Assembly: GCA_016401345.1 (NCBI GenBank)
Contig: JAEACG010000002.1
Coordinates: forward strand, 310,001 to 374,000
Direction: 5' to 3'
Source: Fictibacillus nanhaiensis
GTDB lineage: Bacteria; Bacillota; Bacilli; Bacillales; Fictibacillaceae
DNA length: 64,000 bases
In this document: positions 31,254 to 41,317 of the stretch, one piece after another
How positions within the stretch are numbered: position 1 is the first letter of the stretch
How the letters are laid out: each line of letters opens with the position of its first letter
Translations under genes and position numbers: made by a program
Notes under the pieces: model-generated
Told to the model about the DNA's origin: nothing
The model's database searches: none
Seen by the model: the letters and a program-made list of their open reading frames with translations, nothing else

Positions 31254-32690
31254 GTGAGTAAAACAATAATAGATAAACTTTGGGATAGCCATATTGTCGT
31301 AGAAGAGGAAAATAAACCACACCTGCTCTACATTGATCTGCACCTCATTCATGAAGTGACATCACCTCAAGCATTTGCAGGTTTAAGAGAAAAAAATAGA
31401 ACTGTCAGAAAGCCGGAGCTTTGCTTTGCAACGATGGATCATAATATCCCAACTGTCGACCGATTCAATATAAAAGACGAAACATCACGCTTGCAAGTGC
31501 AAACTCTTGAAAAAAACTGTGCGGAATTCGGTATTCAACTCGAGGGATTGAACTCTGAATTACAAGGGATTGTTCATGTTATAGGGCCAGAGCTGGGTCT
31601 GACGCTGCCTGGAAAAACAATTGTGTGTGGAGATAGTCATACATCCACACACGGTGCATTCGGAGCGCTCTCTTTCGGAATTGGCACGAGCGAAGTTGAA
31701 CATGTTCTTGCTACACAAACGTTGTGGCAGAATAAACCTAAACAGATGAACGTTAAGATTGAAGGAGAGTTAGGTTTTGGTGTTACAGCCAAAGACGTCA
31801 TCTTATGGTTCATCGCGAAATATGGAACGAATGTTGGTACTGGTCATATTATTGAATTTTCTGGTAGCACAGTTAGGAAATTTTCGATGGAAGAACGAAT
31901 GACTCTTTGTAATATGTCTATTGAAGCTGGAGCAAAAGCATCGATTGTTTCTCCTGATGAAGTTACCTTTTCATATATATCAGGTAAGCGCTATGCTCCA
32001 AAGAATCAAGACTTTCTGGAAAGTTGTAAAAGATGGAGACAGCTTGCGAGTGATGAGAATGCTAGATTTGATCAAACGATTGAGATTGATGCTTCAGAGA
32101 TCGAACCAATGGTCACGTGGGGAACGACTCCATCGATGTGCTTGCCGATCAGCGGAGTGATTCCTGTAGAGGAAAATTCTTCTTCTATAGAAGAGAAGCA
32201 ATCATTACGAAATGCACTCCATTACATGGGCTTCAAAGGAAATGAAAAAATAGAGCATATACCTGTGCAGCACGTGTTTATTGGATCTTGTACAAATTCA
32301 AGACTTAGTGACCTGCTTCAAGCTTCTAAAGTTGTTGAAGGTAGAAATGTACACCCCGAAGTCCGGGCGATCGTAGTTCCTGGATCACAAGCAGTAAAAA
32401 AAGAAGCGGAGAACCTTGGGCTTCATCAGATTTTTATAGATGCTGGATTCGAATGGCGTGAGTCGGGATGTTCGATGTGTTTAGGTATGAATGATGACGT
32501 TGTTCCAGAAGGAGAAAGATGTGCATCTACCTCAAATCGTAATTTTGCTGGGAGACAAGGAAAGGGTGCGAGGACACACCTTGTCAGTCCAATCATGGCT
32601 GCAGCTGCAGCTTTAAATGGGAAATTCACCGATGTTCGTTCCGTACTTCCTAAAAAAGAACAGGAGGTAGATCGTTATGCCGGGGTTTAA
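31254..32690 (+). CDS. leuC: 3-isopropylmalate dehydratase large subunit
   Basis: The 478-residue aconitase-type isomerase subunit has the [4Fe-4S] cysteines at IGSCTNSR and in [31 protein letters not shown] is the typical active-site segment. It starts at GTG 31254 after GGGAGGTAG. Overlaps leuD by 14 bases; the two form the active heterodimer. Confidence 0.95.
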   Translation: MSKTIIDKLWDSHIVVEEENKPHLLYIDLHLIHEVTSPQAFAGLREKNRTVRKPELCFATMDHNIPTVDRFNIKDETSRLQVQTLEKNCAEFGIQLEGLNSELQGIVHVIGPELGLTLPGKTIVCGDSHTSTHGAFGALSFGIGTSEVEHVLATQTLWQNKPKQMNVKIEGELGFGVTAKDVILWFIAKYGTNVGTGHIIEFSGSTVRKFSMEERMTLCNMSIEAGAKASIVSPDEVTFSYISGKRYAPKNQDFLESCKRWRQLASDENARFDQTIEIDASEIEPMVTWGTTPSMCLPISGVIPVEENSSSIEEKQSLRNALHYMGFKGNEKIEHIPVQHVFIGSCTNSRLSDLLQASKVVEGRNVHPEVRAIVVPGSQAVKKEAENLGLHQIFIDAGFEWRESGCSMCLGMNDDVVPEGERCASTSNRNFAGRQGKGARTHLVSPIMAAAAALNGKFTDVRSVLPKKEQEVDRYAGV

Positions 32691-33270
32691 AACGCATCTA
32701 GGCAGTGCTGCAGTATTAGACAGAGATCATGTGGATACAGATCAGATCATTCCAAAGCAATTTTTGAAAAAAATTGATAAAGCAGGTTATGGAGAGTTTT
32801 TGTTCTTTGATTGGAGATATCATTCTAATGGACAAGAAAACGAAGACTTTGAACTTAACTCACCCGAAACAAAAGAAGCATCCATATTAGTTACCGGTAA
32901 AAATTTTGGTTGTGGTTCCTCCAGAGAACATGCACCTTGGGCATTAAAAGATTACGGATTTCAAGTGATTATCGCCGAAAGCTTTGCTGATATCTTCTTT
33001 AACAATTGTGTGAAAAATGGCATCTTACCGATTCGACTCTCTAAAGCAGAGATTCAAAACTTACAGTATGAAAGAGATGGAAACCTTTTACGAACGTTGA
33101 GAGTAGACCTTGAGCAACAACAGGTAGAAAACGAAACGGGAGAGGTATTCCACTTTGAATTTGATCCGTACTGGAAAAAGATGCTTCTCAACGGATGGGA
33201 CGAAATATCTGTAACTCTTCAACAGGAAGCATTCATAAAAAAATATGAAGATGAAAGGATTGTGAACTGA
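32677..33270 (+). CDS. leuD: 3-isopropylmalate dehydratase small subunit
   Basis: The 197-residue swivel-domain subunit has [12 protein letters not shown] near the N-terminus and the loop [18 protein letters not shown] follows AGGAGGTAGATCGTT inside leuC. The stop TGA at 33268-33270 lies two bases before the presumed ilvA ATG. Confidence 0.95.
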   Translation: MPGFKTHLGSAAVLDRDHVDTDQIIPKQFLKKIDKAGYGEFLFFDWRYHSNGQENEDFELNSPETKEASILVTGKNFGCGSSREHAPWALKDYGFQVIIAESFADIFFNNCVKNGILPIRLSKAEIQNLQYERDGNLLRTLRVDLEQQQVENETGEVFHFEFDPYWKKMLLNGWDEISVTLQQEAFIKKYEDERIVN

Positions 33271-33272
33271 CA

Positions 33273-34267
33273 ATGGGGATTTAACAATCACAGCGGAACG
33301 TTTATTTCACGCATTGGAGGAAGTCTCAAAAATCGCCCACCGTACTCCGCTCAAACAATCCACAACGCTGAACAAATGGACCGGTGGAAACGTGTATATG
33401 AAGCTAGAGAACCTTCAGAAAACGGGTTCGTTTAAATTAAGAGGAGCTTATTACAAAGTTTCAACCCTAAACGAACTAGACTGCGCGAGGGGTGTGATCG
33501 CAGCATCAGCTGGTAACCATGCACAAGGATTGGCGCTTTCCTGTTCACTGCGTGGAATAAACTCTAAGATCTTCATGCCTGAAAATGCACCGCTTTCCAA
33601 GATAGACGCCGTAAAATCGTATGGAGCAGATATCGTTTTAGAAGGTGATAATTATCAGGCGGCATATGAAGCAGCAAAAAGAGAAGAAGAAAAAAGCGGA
33701 GGAGTGTTTGTTCACCCTTTCGACGATTACGATGTGATCGCTGGACAAAGTACCGTTGCTCTCGAGATGCTTCAGCAAAAACCTGAATTAAAAACGATTG
33801 TTGTACCAGTTGGAGGCGGAGGGCTATTGGCTGGGATCGCTCTCGCCGTAAAGTCAATCAGACCAGATGTGCGAGTAGTGGGCGTGCAATCGGCGAATGC
33901 CAGTGCGGTCTATCAAGCCTTCACAGGCGCTTCTAGAAAAACGTTAACTCGCTGTACATCGATCGCGGATGGAATCGCGGTTGTTAAGCCTGGAGAGATT
34001 ACTGTTCCTGTGATTTCAAAATATGTTGACGAAATGGTCACCGTGACGGAAGAGCAAATCGCATATGCGATGATGTTTATGCTTGAACGTGAAAAGGTGG
34101 TCGTGGAGGGTGCAGGCGCGGCTAGTTTGGCGGCAGTTATGTTCCACAGCCGTCTTGCTCTCGATCAAAAAGTTGGGCTCATCATCAGTGGCGGTAATGT
34201 AGACCCCGTTAAATGGTCATTATATAAAGGGATGGCCGATAAGGTGAACTTGAAAAGAATTAGTTAA
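33273..34267 (+). CDS. ilvA: Threonine ammonia-lyase, short form; start region disrupted
   Basis: This PLP enzyme turns threonine to 2-oxobutyrate for isoleucine synthesis. The PLP lysine is in TGSFKLRGAYYK. ASAGNHAQG, VPVGGGGLLAG and SGGNVDP are present. No C-terminal ACT-like regulatory domain is seen, so it is of the short type. The clean frame opens at TTG 33314 (317 residues) but without a ribosome site. The same frame continues upstream as DLTITAERLFHALEE and would join ATG 33273 if the GGGG at 33275-33278 held one more G. As written, the ATG leads to a stop after three codons. Coordinates here assume the upstream start. Confidence 0.75.
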
Positions 34268-34271
34268 TAAA

Positions 34272-34310
34272 GAGGCTTGCTTAGAAGAGATATCTTTTGA
34301 GTAAGCCTTT
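34272..34310 (+). terminator. Terminator of the ilv-leu operon
   Basis: AGGCTTGCT (34272-34280) pairs, with a G-T pair, with AGTAAGCCT, followed by TTTT. Confidence 0.65.
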
Positions 34311-34440
34311 TGGTTTGGTTATGCTTAACAAACTACTTACAAAAGCAACAAAGGGTACGATAAAAGCCGTTAATGAAGAAATTTAGCATTCACTCACTGC
34401 GTGTTAAAGTGGAATTCAGGTTTGTAACTTCTTAGTTATC

Positions 34441-34469
34441 TTGAGTTCACCTGGCGAAACTGCTATTCT
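34441..34469 (+). promoter_or_regulatory. Sigma-A promoter of ysoA
   Basis: TTGAGT (34441-34446), a 17-base spacer and TATTCT (34464-34469) preceded by TGC (extended -10). The rest of 34311-34440 shows nothing I recognise. Confidence 0.6.
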
Positions 34470-34502
34470 TTAGTCAAATATTAATGGAAGCGGAGAGTTG
34501 TG

Positions 34503-35522
34503 ATGACTAACGAAAAGAACAACAAAAACAATATCGTTCGGTTTCCTAACTTAAATGGACGTCTTTTAGAAAAAGGAATGGATTCTTTAAAAAGTAAAAA
34601 ATACGATGAATCTTTATCCTGTTTTGAACAATTGCTTCATACAGACCCAATGCATGCTCAAGGCAATCTTGGGCTTGTTTTAAGCTTGGTTGAATTAGGT
34701 CGATTACATGAAGCAAAACAGAGATGTGATCGTATGCTTAAAGAAGGGATCGGCGAATATTATGATGTACTTCAAATCTATTTAAGCATATTAGTTCAGT
34801 TATCAGAATACATAACCGTTGTTTCAGTGATCGAAGCTGTTCTTGAAGAGCAGAAGATTCCTGCAGACAAAGCTGAAACATTTTATCAGCTTCTACAGTT
34901 CAGTCGTAAAGTAATTGAGCAGGAAGGTGTTCCTGAAGTGAAGAAAGATCCTGAACTTCCAACAGCACCTCCAGCTAATCCTGACTTTCAAGCATTAAAA
35001 GAGATGCTTGCAAGCGATCAGGCAGACTCGCAGTGGATGGCTGTACAACAGTTGAAGCGGCTTGGTCCTGACATGATCGTACCGATGTTTGAGTCATTTT
35101 TAATAGATGAAAAAAAGCATCCGGCTGTTAAAAGCTTAATTCTGCAATATCTTAAAGAAAATCAAGTAGACAAAATCGTAAGGATAGAGAAATATGGACA
35201 ATTCACTGAAGTTGACATCGCGAAGCTCACTGATTTAAATGATCATTTCTTTTATAAGGAAGTAAAATCTTTGATTAAAGACGAACTCGAACAAGAGAAT
35301 CCATCACTGCTTGAGATCGCGCTTGCCGTTTGGAAGGATTATTCACTCGCATTATATCCTTTCTCACCAACTCCAGAGAATAAGGTACTTTGGTTTGAGG
35401 CCGCTGTTATGGCAGCGAATATTCTATGTGGGATGGAAGAAAAAACGGATCAAGAAGATGAAGAATTACAAAGAGCAGTAAAGCTTCTCGTCGAATTGGA
35501 AAGATTTTATATGCAGACTTAA
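34503..35522 (+). CDS. ysoA: Tetratricopeptide-repeat protein YsoA
   Basis: This 339-residue soluble protein has TPR-like helices in its N-terminal third (KGMDSLKSKKYDESLSCFEQ, GNLGLVLSLVELGRLHEAKQ) and a helical C-terminus without known motifs. The function is unknown. It lies between leuD/ilvA and tig, as ysoA does in B. subtilis. ATG 34503 is spaced 7 bases from GGAG; a GTG at 34500 is directly before it. Confidence 0.78.
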   Translation: MTNEKNNKNNIVRFPNLNGRLLEKGMDSLKSKKYDESLSCFEQLLHTDPMHAQGNLGLVLSLVELGRLHEAKQRCDRMLKEGIGEYYDVLQIYLSILVQLSEYITVVSVIEAVLEEQKIPADKAETFYQLLQFSRKVIEQEGVPEVKKDPELPTAPPANPDFQALKEMLASDQADSQWMAVQQLKRLGPDMIVPMFESFLIDEKKHPAVKSLILQYLKENQVDKIVRIEKYGQFTEVDIAKLTDLNDHFFYKEVKSLIKDELEQENPSLLEIALAVWKDYSLALYPFSPTPENKVLWFEAAVMAANILCGMEEKTDQEDEELQRAVKLLVELERFYMQT

Positions 35523-35542
35523 TGAGAAAGTGATGTAACTTG

Positions 35543-35570
35543 TTGAAATACAGAACGTCTATGCTATAAT
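35543..35570 (+). promoter_or_regulatory. Sigma-A promoter of tig
   Basis: TTGAAA (35543-35548), a 16-base spacer and TATAAT (35565-35570). Confidence 0.78.
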
Positions 35571-35628
35571 GGAATGGTTGTAATCTATATGATAGTTATG
35601 GAAATACCGATGTTGGAGGGAACATTTA

Positions 35629-36921
35629 ATGACTGCTAAATGGGAAAAGTTAGAAGGTAATCAAGGTGTCTTAACGGTAGAAGTTGAGGCAACTGAAGTA
35701 GATACAGCGCTTGATCAAGCGTTCAAAAAAGTTGTAAAGCAAGTTAACGTACCAGGATTCCGTAAAGGGAAAATGCCACGTAGACTTTTTGAACAACGTT
35801 TTGGAGTAGAGTCTCTTTACCAAGACGCTCTAGATATCCTTTTGCCAAAAGCATATGGAGACGCTGTACAAGAAGCTGGTATCGAGCCAGTCGATCGTCC
35901 AGAAGTTGACATCGAAAAAATGGAACAAGGAAGCAACCTTGTTTTCACAGCTAAAGTAATCGTAAAACCAGAAGTTAAACTTGGTGATTACAAAGGTCTT
36001 GAAGTTGAAAAGACTGAAACTGAAGTTACAGATGAGGATGTTCAAAACGAACTTACTTCTTTACAAGAACAACAAGCTGAACTTGTTGTTAAAGAAGATG
36101 GAACAGTTGAGAATGGCGACACTGTAAACATCGATTTTGAAGGATTCGTTGATGGCGAAGCTTTCGAAGGTGGAAAAGCTGAAAACTATTCTCTTGAAAT
36201 CGGATCTGGATCTTTCATCCCAGGTTTTGAAGAGCAATTAGTTGGTGAAAAAGCTGGTGCTGAAAAAGAAGTTAACGTAAACTTCCCTGAAGAATACCAT
36301 GCTGAAGAACTAGCTGGTAAGCCTGCTGTTTTCAAAGTAAATATCCACGATATCAAAGCTAAACAACTTCCAGAGCTTAATGATGAGTTCGCTAAAGAAG
36401 CTGAAGGCGATGCTGAAACTTTAGAAGATCTTAAAAAAGAACTTCGCACAAAGCTTGAAGAGAGCAAAAAGCAAGAAGCTGAAAACAAAACTCGTGAAAC
36501 AGTTATCGAAAAAGCTTCTGAGAATGCAGAAATCGATATCCCTGAAGCAATGGTAAACACAGAGCTTGACCGTATGGTTCAAGAATTTGGCCAACGTCTT
36601 CAAATGCAAGGTATGAACCTTGACCTTTACTACCAGTTCTCTGGTACAAGCGAAGAAGCACTTCGTGAGCAAATGAAAGAAGATGCTGGGAAGCGTGTTC
36701 GTACTAACCTAGTACTTGAAGCGATCGTTGAAGCTGAAAACATCGAAGTTTCTGAAGAAGAAATCGATGCTGAACTTAGCAAGATGGCTGAAATGTACCA
36801 AATGGAAGTAGAACAAATCAAGCAAATGCTTGCTATGCAAGGTGGAAATGATGCAGTAGCAGCTGACTTGAAAGTACGTAAAGCAATTGATTTCCTTTTG
36901 GAAAACAGCAAGACTGTTTAA
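35629..36921 (+). CDS. tig: Trigger factor (ribosome-bound chaperone, FKBP-type PPIase)
   Basis: The 430-residue chaperone binds nascent chains at the ribosomal exit. The N-terminal ribosome-binding signature is [19 protein letters not shown] (about 42-60). The central FKBP prolyl isomerase domain has [20 protein letters not shown] and [15 protein letters not shown] (about 160-240). The C-terminal helical cradle follows. GGAGGGAACATTT precedes the ATG. Confidence 0.97.
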   Translation: MTAKWEKLEGNQGVLTVEVEATEVDTALDQAFKKVVKQVNVPGFRKGKMPRRLFEQRFGVESLYQDALDILLPKAYGDAVQEAGIEPVDRPEVDIEKMEQGSNLVFTAKVIVKPEVKLGDYKGLEVEKTETEVTDEDVQNELTSLQEQQAELVVKEDGTVENGDTVNIDFEGFVDGEAFEGGKAENYSLEIGSGSFIPGFEEQLVGEKAGAEKEVNVNFPEEYHAEELAGKPAVFKVNIHDIKAKQLPELNDEFAKEAEGDAETLEDLKKELRTKLEESKKQEAENKTRETVIEKASENAEIDIPEAMVNTELDRMVQEFGQRLQMQGMNLDLYYQFSGTSEEALREQMKEDAGKRVRTNLVLEAIVEAENIEVSEEEIDAELSKMAEMYQMEVEQIKQMLAMQGGNDAVAADLKVRKAIDFLLENSKTV

Positions 36922-36950
36922 TCATTAATTAAATAAGTTCATAAAACTTA

Positions 36951-36986
36951 AGCAAGGCGCGATCCTTATGTATCGTGCCTTGTTTT
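36951..36986 (+). terminator. Terminator of tig
   Basis: GCAAGGCGCGAT pairs with ATCGTGCCTTG(T), with a G-T pair, followed by TTTT. Confidence 0.75.
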
Positions 36987-37127
36987 GCCATACATATTAA
37001 ATTTCTATTAAAATACACATCCTATTTGAAAAATAGGTTTTAAATCTTGCGGTATTGTTCATACTTATATAGAGCGTTACCATACATATTTATTAAGCGT
37101 TATTATTTCCGTTTTAATATGGAAGTG

Positions 37128-37136
37128 TGATACAAT
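37128..37136 (+). promoter_or_regulatory. Extended -10 promoter of clpX
   Basis: TG-A-TACAAT lies about 115 bases before the clpX start. No good -35 is present. The remaining sequence 36990-37250 is AT-rich with no gene or clear operator. Confidence 0.45.
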
Positions 37137-37252
37137 CCATTATAATCAACGGAATGCTTAAGTAGTAGAAAAGATAATCAGACTTTCCTTCAGAACATAT
37201 CTGAATTTTAGTCAAGCGTTTCATCCATATTCTCGTTTTAGGGGTGATATCA

Positions 37253-38527
37253 TTGTTTAAGTTTAATGATGAAAAAGGACAATTAAAATGTTCTTTCTGT
37301 GGTAAAACACAAGATCAAGTAAGAAAACTGGTTGCTGGACCAGGTGTATATATTTGTGATGAATGTATCGAACTCTGTACAGAAATCGTAGAAGAAGAAT
37401 TAGGTACAGAAGAGGATGTAGAACTAAAAGAAGTACCAAAACCAGTAGAAATTCGTAAAATTCTTGACGAGTACGTAATCGGTCAAGGTCAGGCTAAGAA
37501 ATCACTTTCTGTAGCCGTTTACAATCATTACAAACGTATAAATTCAACTCAAAAATCAGATGAAGTAGAACTGGCGAAAAGTAATATCGCAATGATCGGA
37601 CCAACAGGAAGTGGTAAGACATTACTTGCTCAAACGTTGGCTCGTATCTTAAACGTACCTTTTGCTATTGCCGATGCTACATCTTTAACAGAAGCTGGAT
37701 ATGTTGGTGAGGATGTTGAGAACATTCTACTCAAATTAATCCAGTCTGCTGACTACGATGTAGAAAAAGCAGAAAAGGGAATCATCTATATTGATGAGAT
37801 CGATAAGATTGCACGTAAATCTGAAAATCCTTCTATCACAAGAGATGTTTCTGGTGAAGGCGTTCAGCAGGCTCTTCTTAAAATCCTTGAAGGTACAGTA
37901 GCTAGTGTACCGCCACAAGGAGGAAGAAAGCATCCTCACCAAGAGTTCATCCAAATTGACACTACAAACATTCTGTTCATTTGTGGTGGAGCCTTTGATG
38001 GTATCGAACAAATCATCAAACGCCGACTTGGTAAGAAAGTGATCGGATTCAGTTCTGAAACGAAACAAGCTGATTTAAAAGCGGGAGAATACTTGTCTAA
38101 AGTTCTTCCTGAAGATTTACTTCGCTTTGGTTTGATTCCTGAATTTATCGGTCGTTTACCGGTTATTTCAAACTTAAATCCTCTTGATGAGGAAGCGTTG
38201 ATTGAAATCTTAACAAAACCTAAAAACGCACTTGTAAAACAATATCAAAAGTTATTGGATATTGATGGTGTCGAGCTAGAATTTACCGATGAAGCTCTTC
38301 GAGAAATTTCTGCTCAAGCCATTGAACGTAAAACAGGTGCGCGTGGACTTCGTTCGATCATTGAAGGAGTTATGCTTGACGTAATGTTTGAGTTGCCTTC
38401 TCGAGAAGATGTTGTTAAATGTATCGTAACGAAAGAAACGATCTCTGATAAAGTACCACCAACTCTTGAGTTAGAAGACGGTACGGTTATTGAACAATCA
38501 AAAGAGACTCCAAAAGAGAGTGCTTAA
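37253..38527 (+). CDS. clpX: ATP-dependent Clp protease ATPase subunit ClpX
   Basis: The 424-residue AAA+ unfoldase feeds ClpP. The N-terminal zinc-binding domain has CSFCGKTQ and CDECIELC (about 10-40). Walker A is GPTGSGKT; Walker B is [10 protein letters not shown]. The ClpP-contact loop is IGF-type (KVIGFSSE). The arginine sensor [10 protein letters not shown] is near the end. TTG 37253 is spaced 8 bases from AGGGGTG and gives the family N-terminus [12 protein letters not shown]; the GTG at 37244 is part of the ribosome site. Confidence 0.96.
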   Translation: MFKFNDEKGQLKCSFCGKTQDQVRKLVAGPGVYICDECIELCTEIVEEELGTEEDVELKEVPKPVEIRKILDEYVIGQGQAKKSLSVAVYNHYKRINSTQKSDEVELAKSNIAMIGPTGSGKTLLAQTLARILNVPFAIADATSLTEAGYVGEDVENILLKLIQSADYDVEKAEKGIIYIDEIDKIARKSENPSITRDVSGEGVQQALLKILEGTVASVPPQGGRKHPHQEFIQIDTTNILFICGGAFDGIEQIIKRRLGKKVIGFSSETKQADLKAGEYLSKVLPEDLLRFGLIPEFIGRLPVISNLNPLDEEALIEILTKPKNALVKQYQKLLDIDGVELEFTDEALREISAQAIERKTGARGLRSIIEGVMLDVMFELPSREDVVKCIVTKETISDKVPPTLELEDGTVIEQSKETPKESA

Positions 38528-38532
38528 TTTTG

Positions 38533-38557
38533 AGACCAGCTTATGCTGGTCTTTTTT
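38533..38557 (+). terminator. Terminator of clpX
   Basis: AGACCAGC pairs with GCTGGTCT around TTAT, followed by six Ts. Confidence 0.88.
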
Positions 38558-38619
38558 GTTGTTTAGGAAATTAAAAAAACTAGACCTGTGATAGTTGTTC
38601 GGTAAAATGTTCGTATCAT

Positions 38620-39003
38620 TTTGGGGAGAAATTCAAATTCATTCGCGTATCTGGCTGGCAAGACGATATTTAAGAGGTCATACCAATTCTGCTGGAAAAG
38701 GAAAAGCAGGGAGTGGATGTATTGGAGTCCGCGCTTTCTCATGCGCACATCGTTGATTCCTGCACAAGAACATCACTCGCTAGGCGCCTTCGTTTAGTGG
38801 TCGTGGATGATACGGAAGTCATCTTTGCAGGGATGGAAAGATAAAGCTGGCAAGCGTTGAAGGCGAAACCGCGGCCATTTATTAAAGTTTTTATTGAGTT
38901 CTTTTATGATGTGGTGGCACTGGCTAAAATTACGGAGAAACATTCCGAACTGATGATGAATGATGAAGAGATTAAGAGCGTATTGATGAAGTTAAGTTAT
39001 TAA
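38620..39003 (+). pseudogene. Decayed gene of unknown family between clpX and lonB
   Basis: One frame reads coherent protein-like sequence for about 128 codons but is broken by in-frame stops at 38671-38673 and 38842-38844. Pieces are FGEKFKFIRVSGWQDD, EVIPILLEKEKQGVDVLESA, VVVDDTEVIFAGMER and PFIKVFIEFFYDVVALAKIT, ending MNDEEIKSVLMKLSY. No start with a ribosome site is seen. I do not recognise the family. B. subtilis has no gene between clpX and lonB at this place, which suggests an acquired gene now lost. Confidence 0.5.
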
Positions 39004-39095
39004 AAAGATAGGGCTGACCCCAAAAAGCACTTCGCCTGATCTTTGGAGGATAAGCTCTATTTCATTTTATAGCCTGATTGCGTGTGAGCCGATCC

Positions 39096-39253
39096 CTATG
39101 AGTCAAAGTATGATCTCTATGGGTCGTAACTAGACACCTATGAGTCAAACGAAGACTTCTATGGGTCAAAAAGAGAGGTCTATGAGTCAAACCATAATCT
39201 ATGGGTCAAATTCATAGATCTATGGGTCAAAATGGACACCCTTTGGGTCAAAC
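39096..39253 (+). repeat. 21-bp-period array of eight CTATGRGTCAAA units
   Basis: Eight copies of CTATGAGTCAAA or CTATGGGTCAAA (last one CTTTGGGTCAAA, second CTATGGGTCGTA) begin at 39096, 39117, 39138, 39159, 39180, 39199, 39220 and 39241. Each is followed by about 9 variable bases. Seven intervals are six of 21 and one of 19. Units are much too short for a CRISPR repeat. Confidence 0.85.
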
Positions 39254-39390
39254 AGCAATAAAAGTAAATGAAGCGGTGATATCCAATAGGATTAAAATCA
39301 GAATTTCTGATTTGTCATGTTCAATAATGTAAACAGATCTTCATTACATATTGTGACCTATGTGAAAATTGTCTTTTTAAAAGGTTGACC

Positions 39391-39420
39391 GTTTAGTTCA
39401 CCACCTCCTCGGAGATACTA
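39391..39420 (+). promoter_or_regulatory. Candidate sigma-F promoter of lonB
   Basis: GTTTA (39391-39395), exactly 15 bases, then GGAGATACTA (39411-39420). This fits the forespore sigma-F pattern GYATA-N15-GGNNANANT. lonB is forespore-expressed in B. subtilis. Confidence 0.55.
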
Positions 39421-39455
39421 TGATTATCACTACATAGGTACCGGGAGGAAAAACA

Positions 39456-41123
39456 ATGAACTGGACTGGCATAGCATTACTTATTCAATTATTCTTTGGG
39501 ATTGTTATCGGGCTATATTTTTGGAACTTGCTGCGTAACCAGCGTTCTCAAAAAGTAAGTGTGGATAAAGAATCGAGAAAAGAGATGGAGCAGCTTAGAA
39601 GAATGCGTTCGATCTCCCTATCAGAACCTCTGTCTGAACGTGTTCGACCTGGAAAGTTTGAAGATATCATCGGACAAGAAGATGGAATAAAAGCGTTGAA
39701 AGCTGCTTTATGTGGACCGAATCCTCAGCATGTTATCGTTTACGGCCCTCCAGGAGTGGGGAAGACAGCAGCAGCACGATTAGTATTAGAAGAAGCGAAA
39801 CGAAATCAGTCATCTCCTTTTCGTTCTACAGCAGTTTTCGTAGAATTGGATGCTACGACTGCTCGTTTTGACGAGCGAGGCATTGCGGATCCATTGATTG
39901 GCTCTGTGCATGATCCGATCTACCAAGGTGCTGGAGCTATGGGACAGGCGGGAATTCCTCAGCCGAAGCAAGGGGCTGTTACGAATGCGCATGGCGGTGT
40001 TCTTTTTATAGATGAGATCGGTGAACTTCATCCTATACAAATGAACAAGTTACTCAAAGTTCTAGAGGATCGTAAGGTTTTTTTAGAAAGTGCTTATTAT
40101 TCGGAAGAGAATGCGAACATACCTCATCATATTCATGATATCTTCCAAAATGGTCTGCCTGCAGATTTCCGAATGATTGGTGCTACTACTCGTATGCCGG
40201 AAGAAATACCTCCTGCAATTCGTTCTAGGTGTCTAGAAGTGTTCTTTAGAGAATTGCAGCCAGCTGAAATTGAACAGATCGCTAAAAGAGCAGCTGATAA
40301 GATTCAGTTAGGGATTGATGATGAATCATTATCATACATGGCCCAATATGCTAGAAACGGTCGAGAAGCAGTTAATATGATTCAAATTGCAGCAGGGTTA
40401 GCGATCACCGAACAACGGAAAAACATTACAAAGAGCGATGTAGAGTGGGTAACTCACTCAAGTAGAATGGCTCCAAGACCAGAAAGGAAAATTGGAGTCA
40501 AACCAAAGATCGGCTTAGTGAATGGTCTTGCTGTATACGGTCCAACAAGCGGAGCGTTGCTTGAGATTGAAACAACCGTACTTCCTGCAAAGAAACAAGG
40601 TTCCATTACGATAACAGGAATAGCAGAAGAAGAGAGTATTGGTAATCAATCGAAGTCTATTCGAAGAAAAAGTATGGCAAAAGGTTCAGTGGAGAACGTT
40701 ATTACAGTACTTCGTTACATGGGAGTAGATGCATCCATGTATGATATCCACGTGAACTTTCCAGGTGGTGGCCCGGTAGACGGTCCATCAGCAGGTATAG
40801 CGATCGCATCTTCCATCTACTCAGCTATTCACAACATTAAAATAGATCATGAAATCGCAATGACAGGTGAGATCAGCATACATGGTAAAGTGAAACCAGT
40901 CGGTGGAGTGATGGCGAAGATACTAGCTGCGAAAGATGCAGGTGCAAAACGTGTTCTAATCCCGTTTGAGAACAACCAAAAGATTTTCGATACGATTGAA
41001 GACGTAGAGATCATTCCAGTAAAAAAACTTTCAGAAGTATTTCAACACGCATTTTTAGATGACGGTGAAGAGCAATCTATTCCTGCGTCTGCTGCCTTAA
41101 ACTCCCCTCCTTCTTCTGTATAA
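39456..41123 (+). CDS. lonB: Membrane-anchored Lon-like protease LonB
   Basis: The 555-residue ATP-dependent protease has one N-terminal membrane helix (ALLIQLFFGIVIGLYFW, 7-23). The AAA+ domain has Walker [10 protein letters not shown] and Walker B GGVLFIDEIGEL. The protease domain has the Ser445 (DGPSAG) and Lys488 (GGVMAK) dyad, 43 residues apart as in Lon. There is no long Lon N-domain. CGGGAGGAAAAAC precedes the ATG. Role in sporulation is inferred from B. subtilis. Confidence 0.93.
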   Translation: MNWTGIALLIQLFFGIVIGLYFWNLLRNQRSQKVSVDKESRKEMEQLRRMRSISLSEPLSERVRPGKFEDIIGQEDGIKALKAALCGPNPQHVIVYGPPGVGKTAAARLVLEEAKRNQSSPFRSTAVFVELDATTARFDERGIADPLIGSVHDPIYQGAGAMGQAGIPQPKQGAVTNAHGGVLFIDEIGELHPIQMNKLLKVLEDRKVFLESAYYSEENANIPHHIHDIFQNGLPADFRMIGATTRMPEEIPPAIRSRCLEVFFRELQPAEIEQIAKRAADKIQLGIDDESLSYMAQYARNGREAVNMIQIAAGLAITEQRKNITKSDVEWVTHSSRMAPRPERKIGVKPKIGLVNGLAVYGPTSGALLEIETTVLPAKKQGSITITGIAEEESIGNQSKSIRRKSMAKGSVENVITVLRYMGVDASMYDIHVNFPGGGPVDGPSAGIAIASSIYSAIHNIKIDHEIAMTGEISIHGKVKPVGGVMAKILAAKDAGAKRVLIPFENNQKIFDTIEDVEIIPVKKLSEVFQHAFLDDGEEQSIPASAALNSPPSSV

Positions 41124-41146
41124 GGAGAAGTAGGGAGTTTCTTTTT
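41098..41146 (+). terminator. Terminator overlapping the lonB stop
   Basis: AAACTCCC (from 41098) pairs with GGGAGTTT (41133-41140), with an inner TCCTT/AAGGA stem and a T-rich end. The stop codon lies in the loop. Confidence 0.75.
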
Positions 41147-41230
41147 GTTAGGAAAATAGGATGATAAAAAATTTCTATTAGGCTAGGAGAACGTTTTATT
41201 AGGAGTTTTCTAACAATCCGAAGCTTACAT

Positions 41231-41259
41231 TAGACAAAGTTAAGCATTATCGGTAGAAT
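41231..41259 (+). promoter_or_regulatory. Sigma-A promoter of lonA
   Basis: TAGACA (41231-41236), a 17-base spacer and TAGAAT (41254-41259). Confidence 0.65.
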
Positions 41260-41317
41260 TGTACAAAGACTAAGCATATAATTAATGATTACATAGCAGT
41301 TTTCGGAGGTGTTTTTA

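Noticed and set aside
36186-36672. Minus-strand Ser/Phe-rich ORFs inside tig
   Set aside because: Antisense shadows of a strongly codon-biased gene.
39096-39253. CRISPR array
   Set aside because: Units are 12 bases with 9-base intervals, far below CRISPR repeat and spacer lengths, and no cas gene is in the window.
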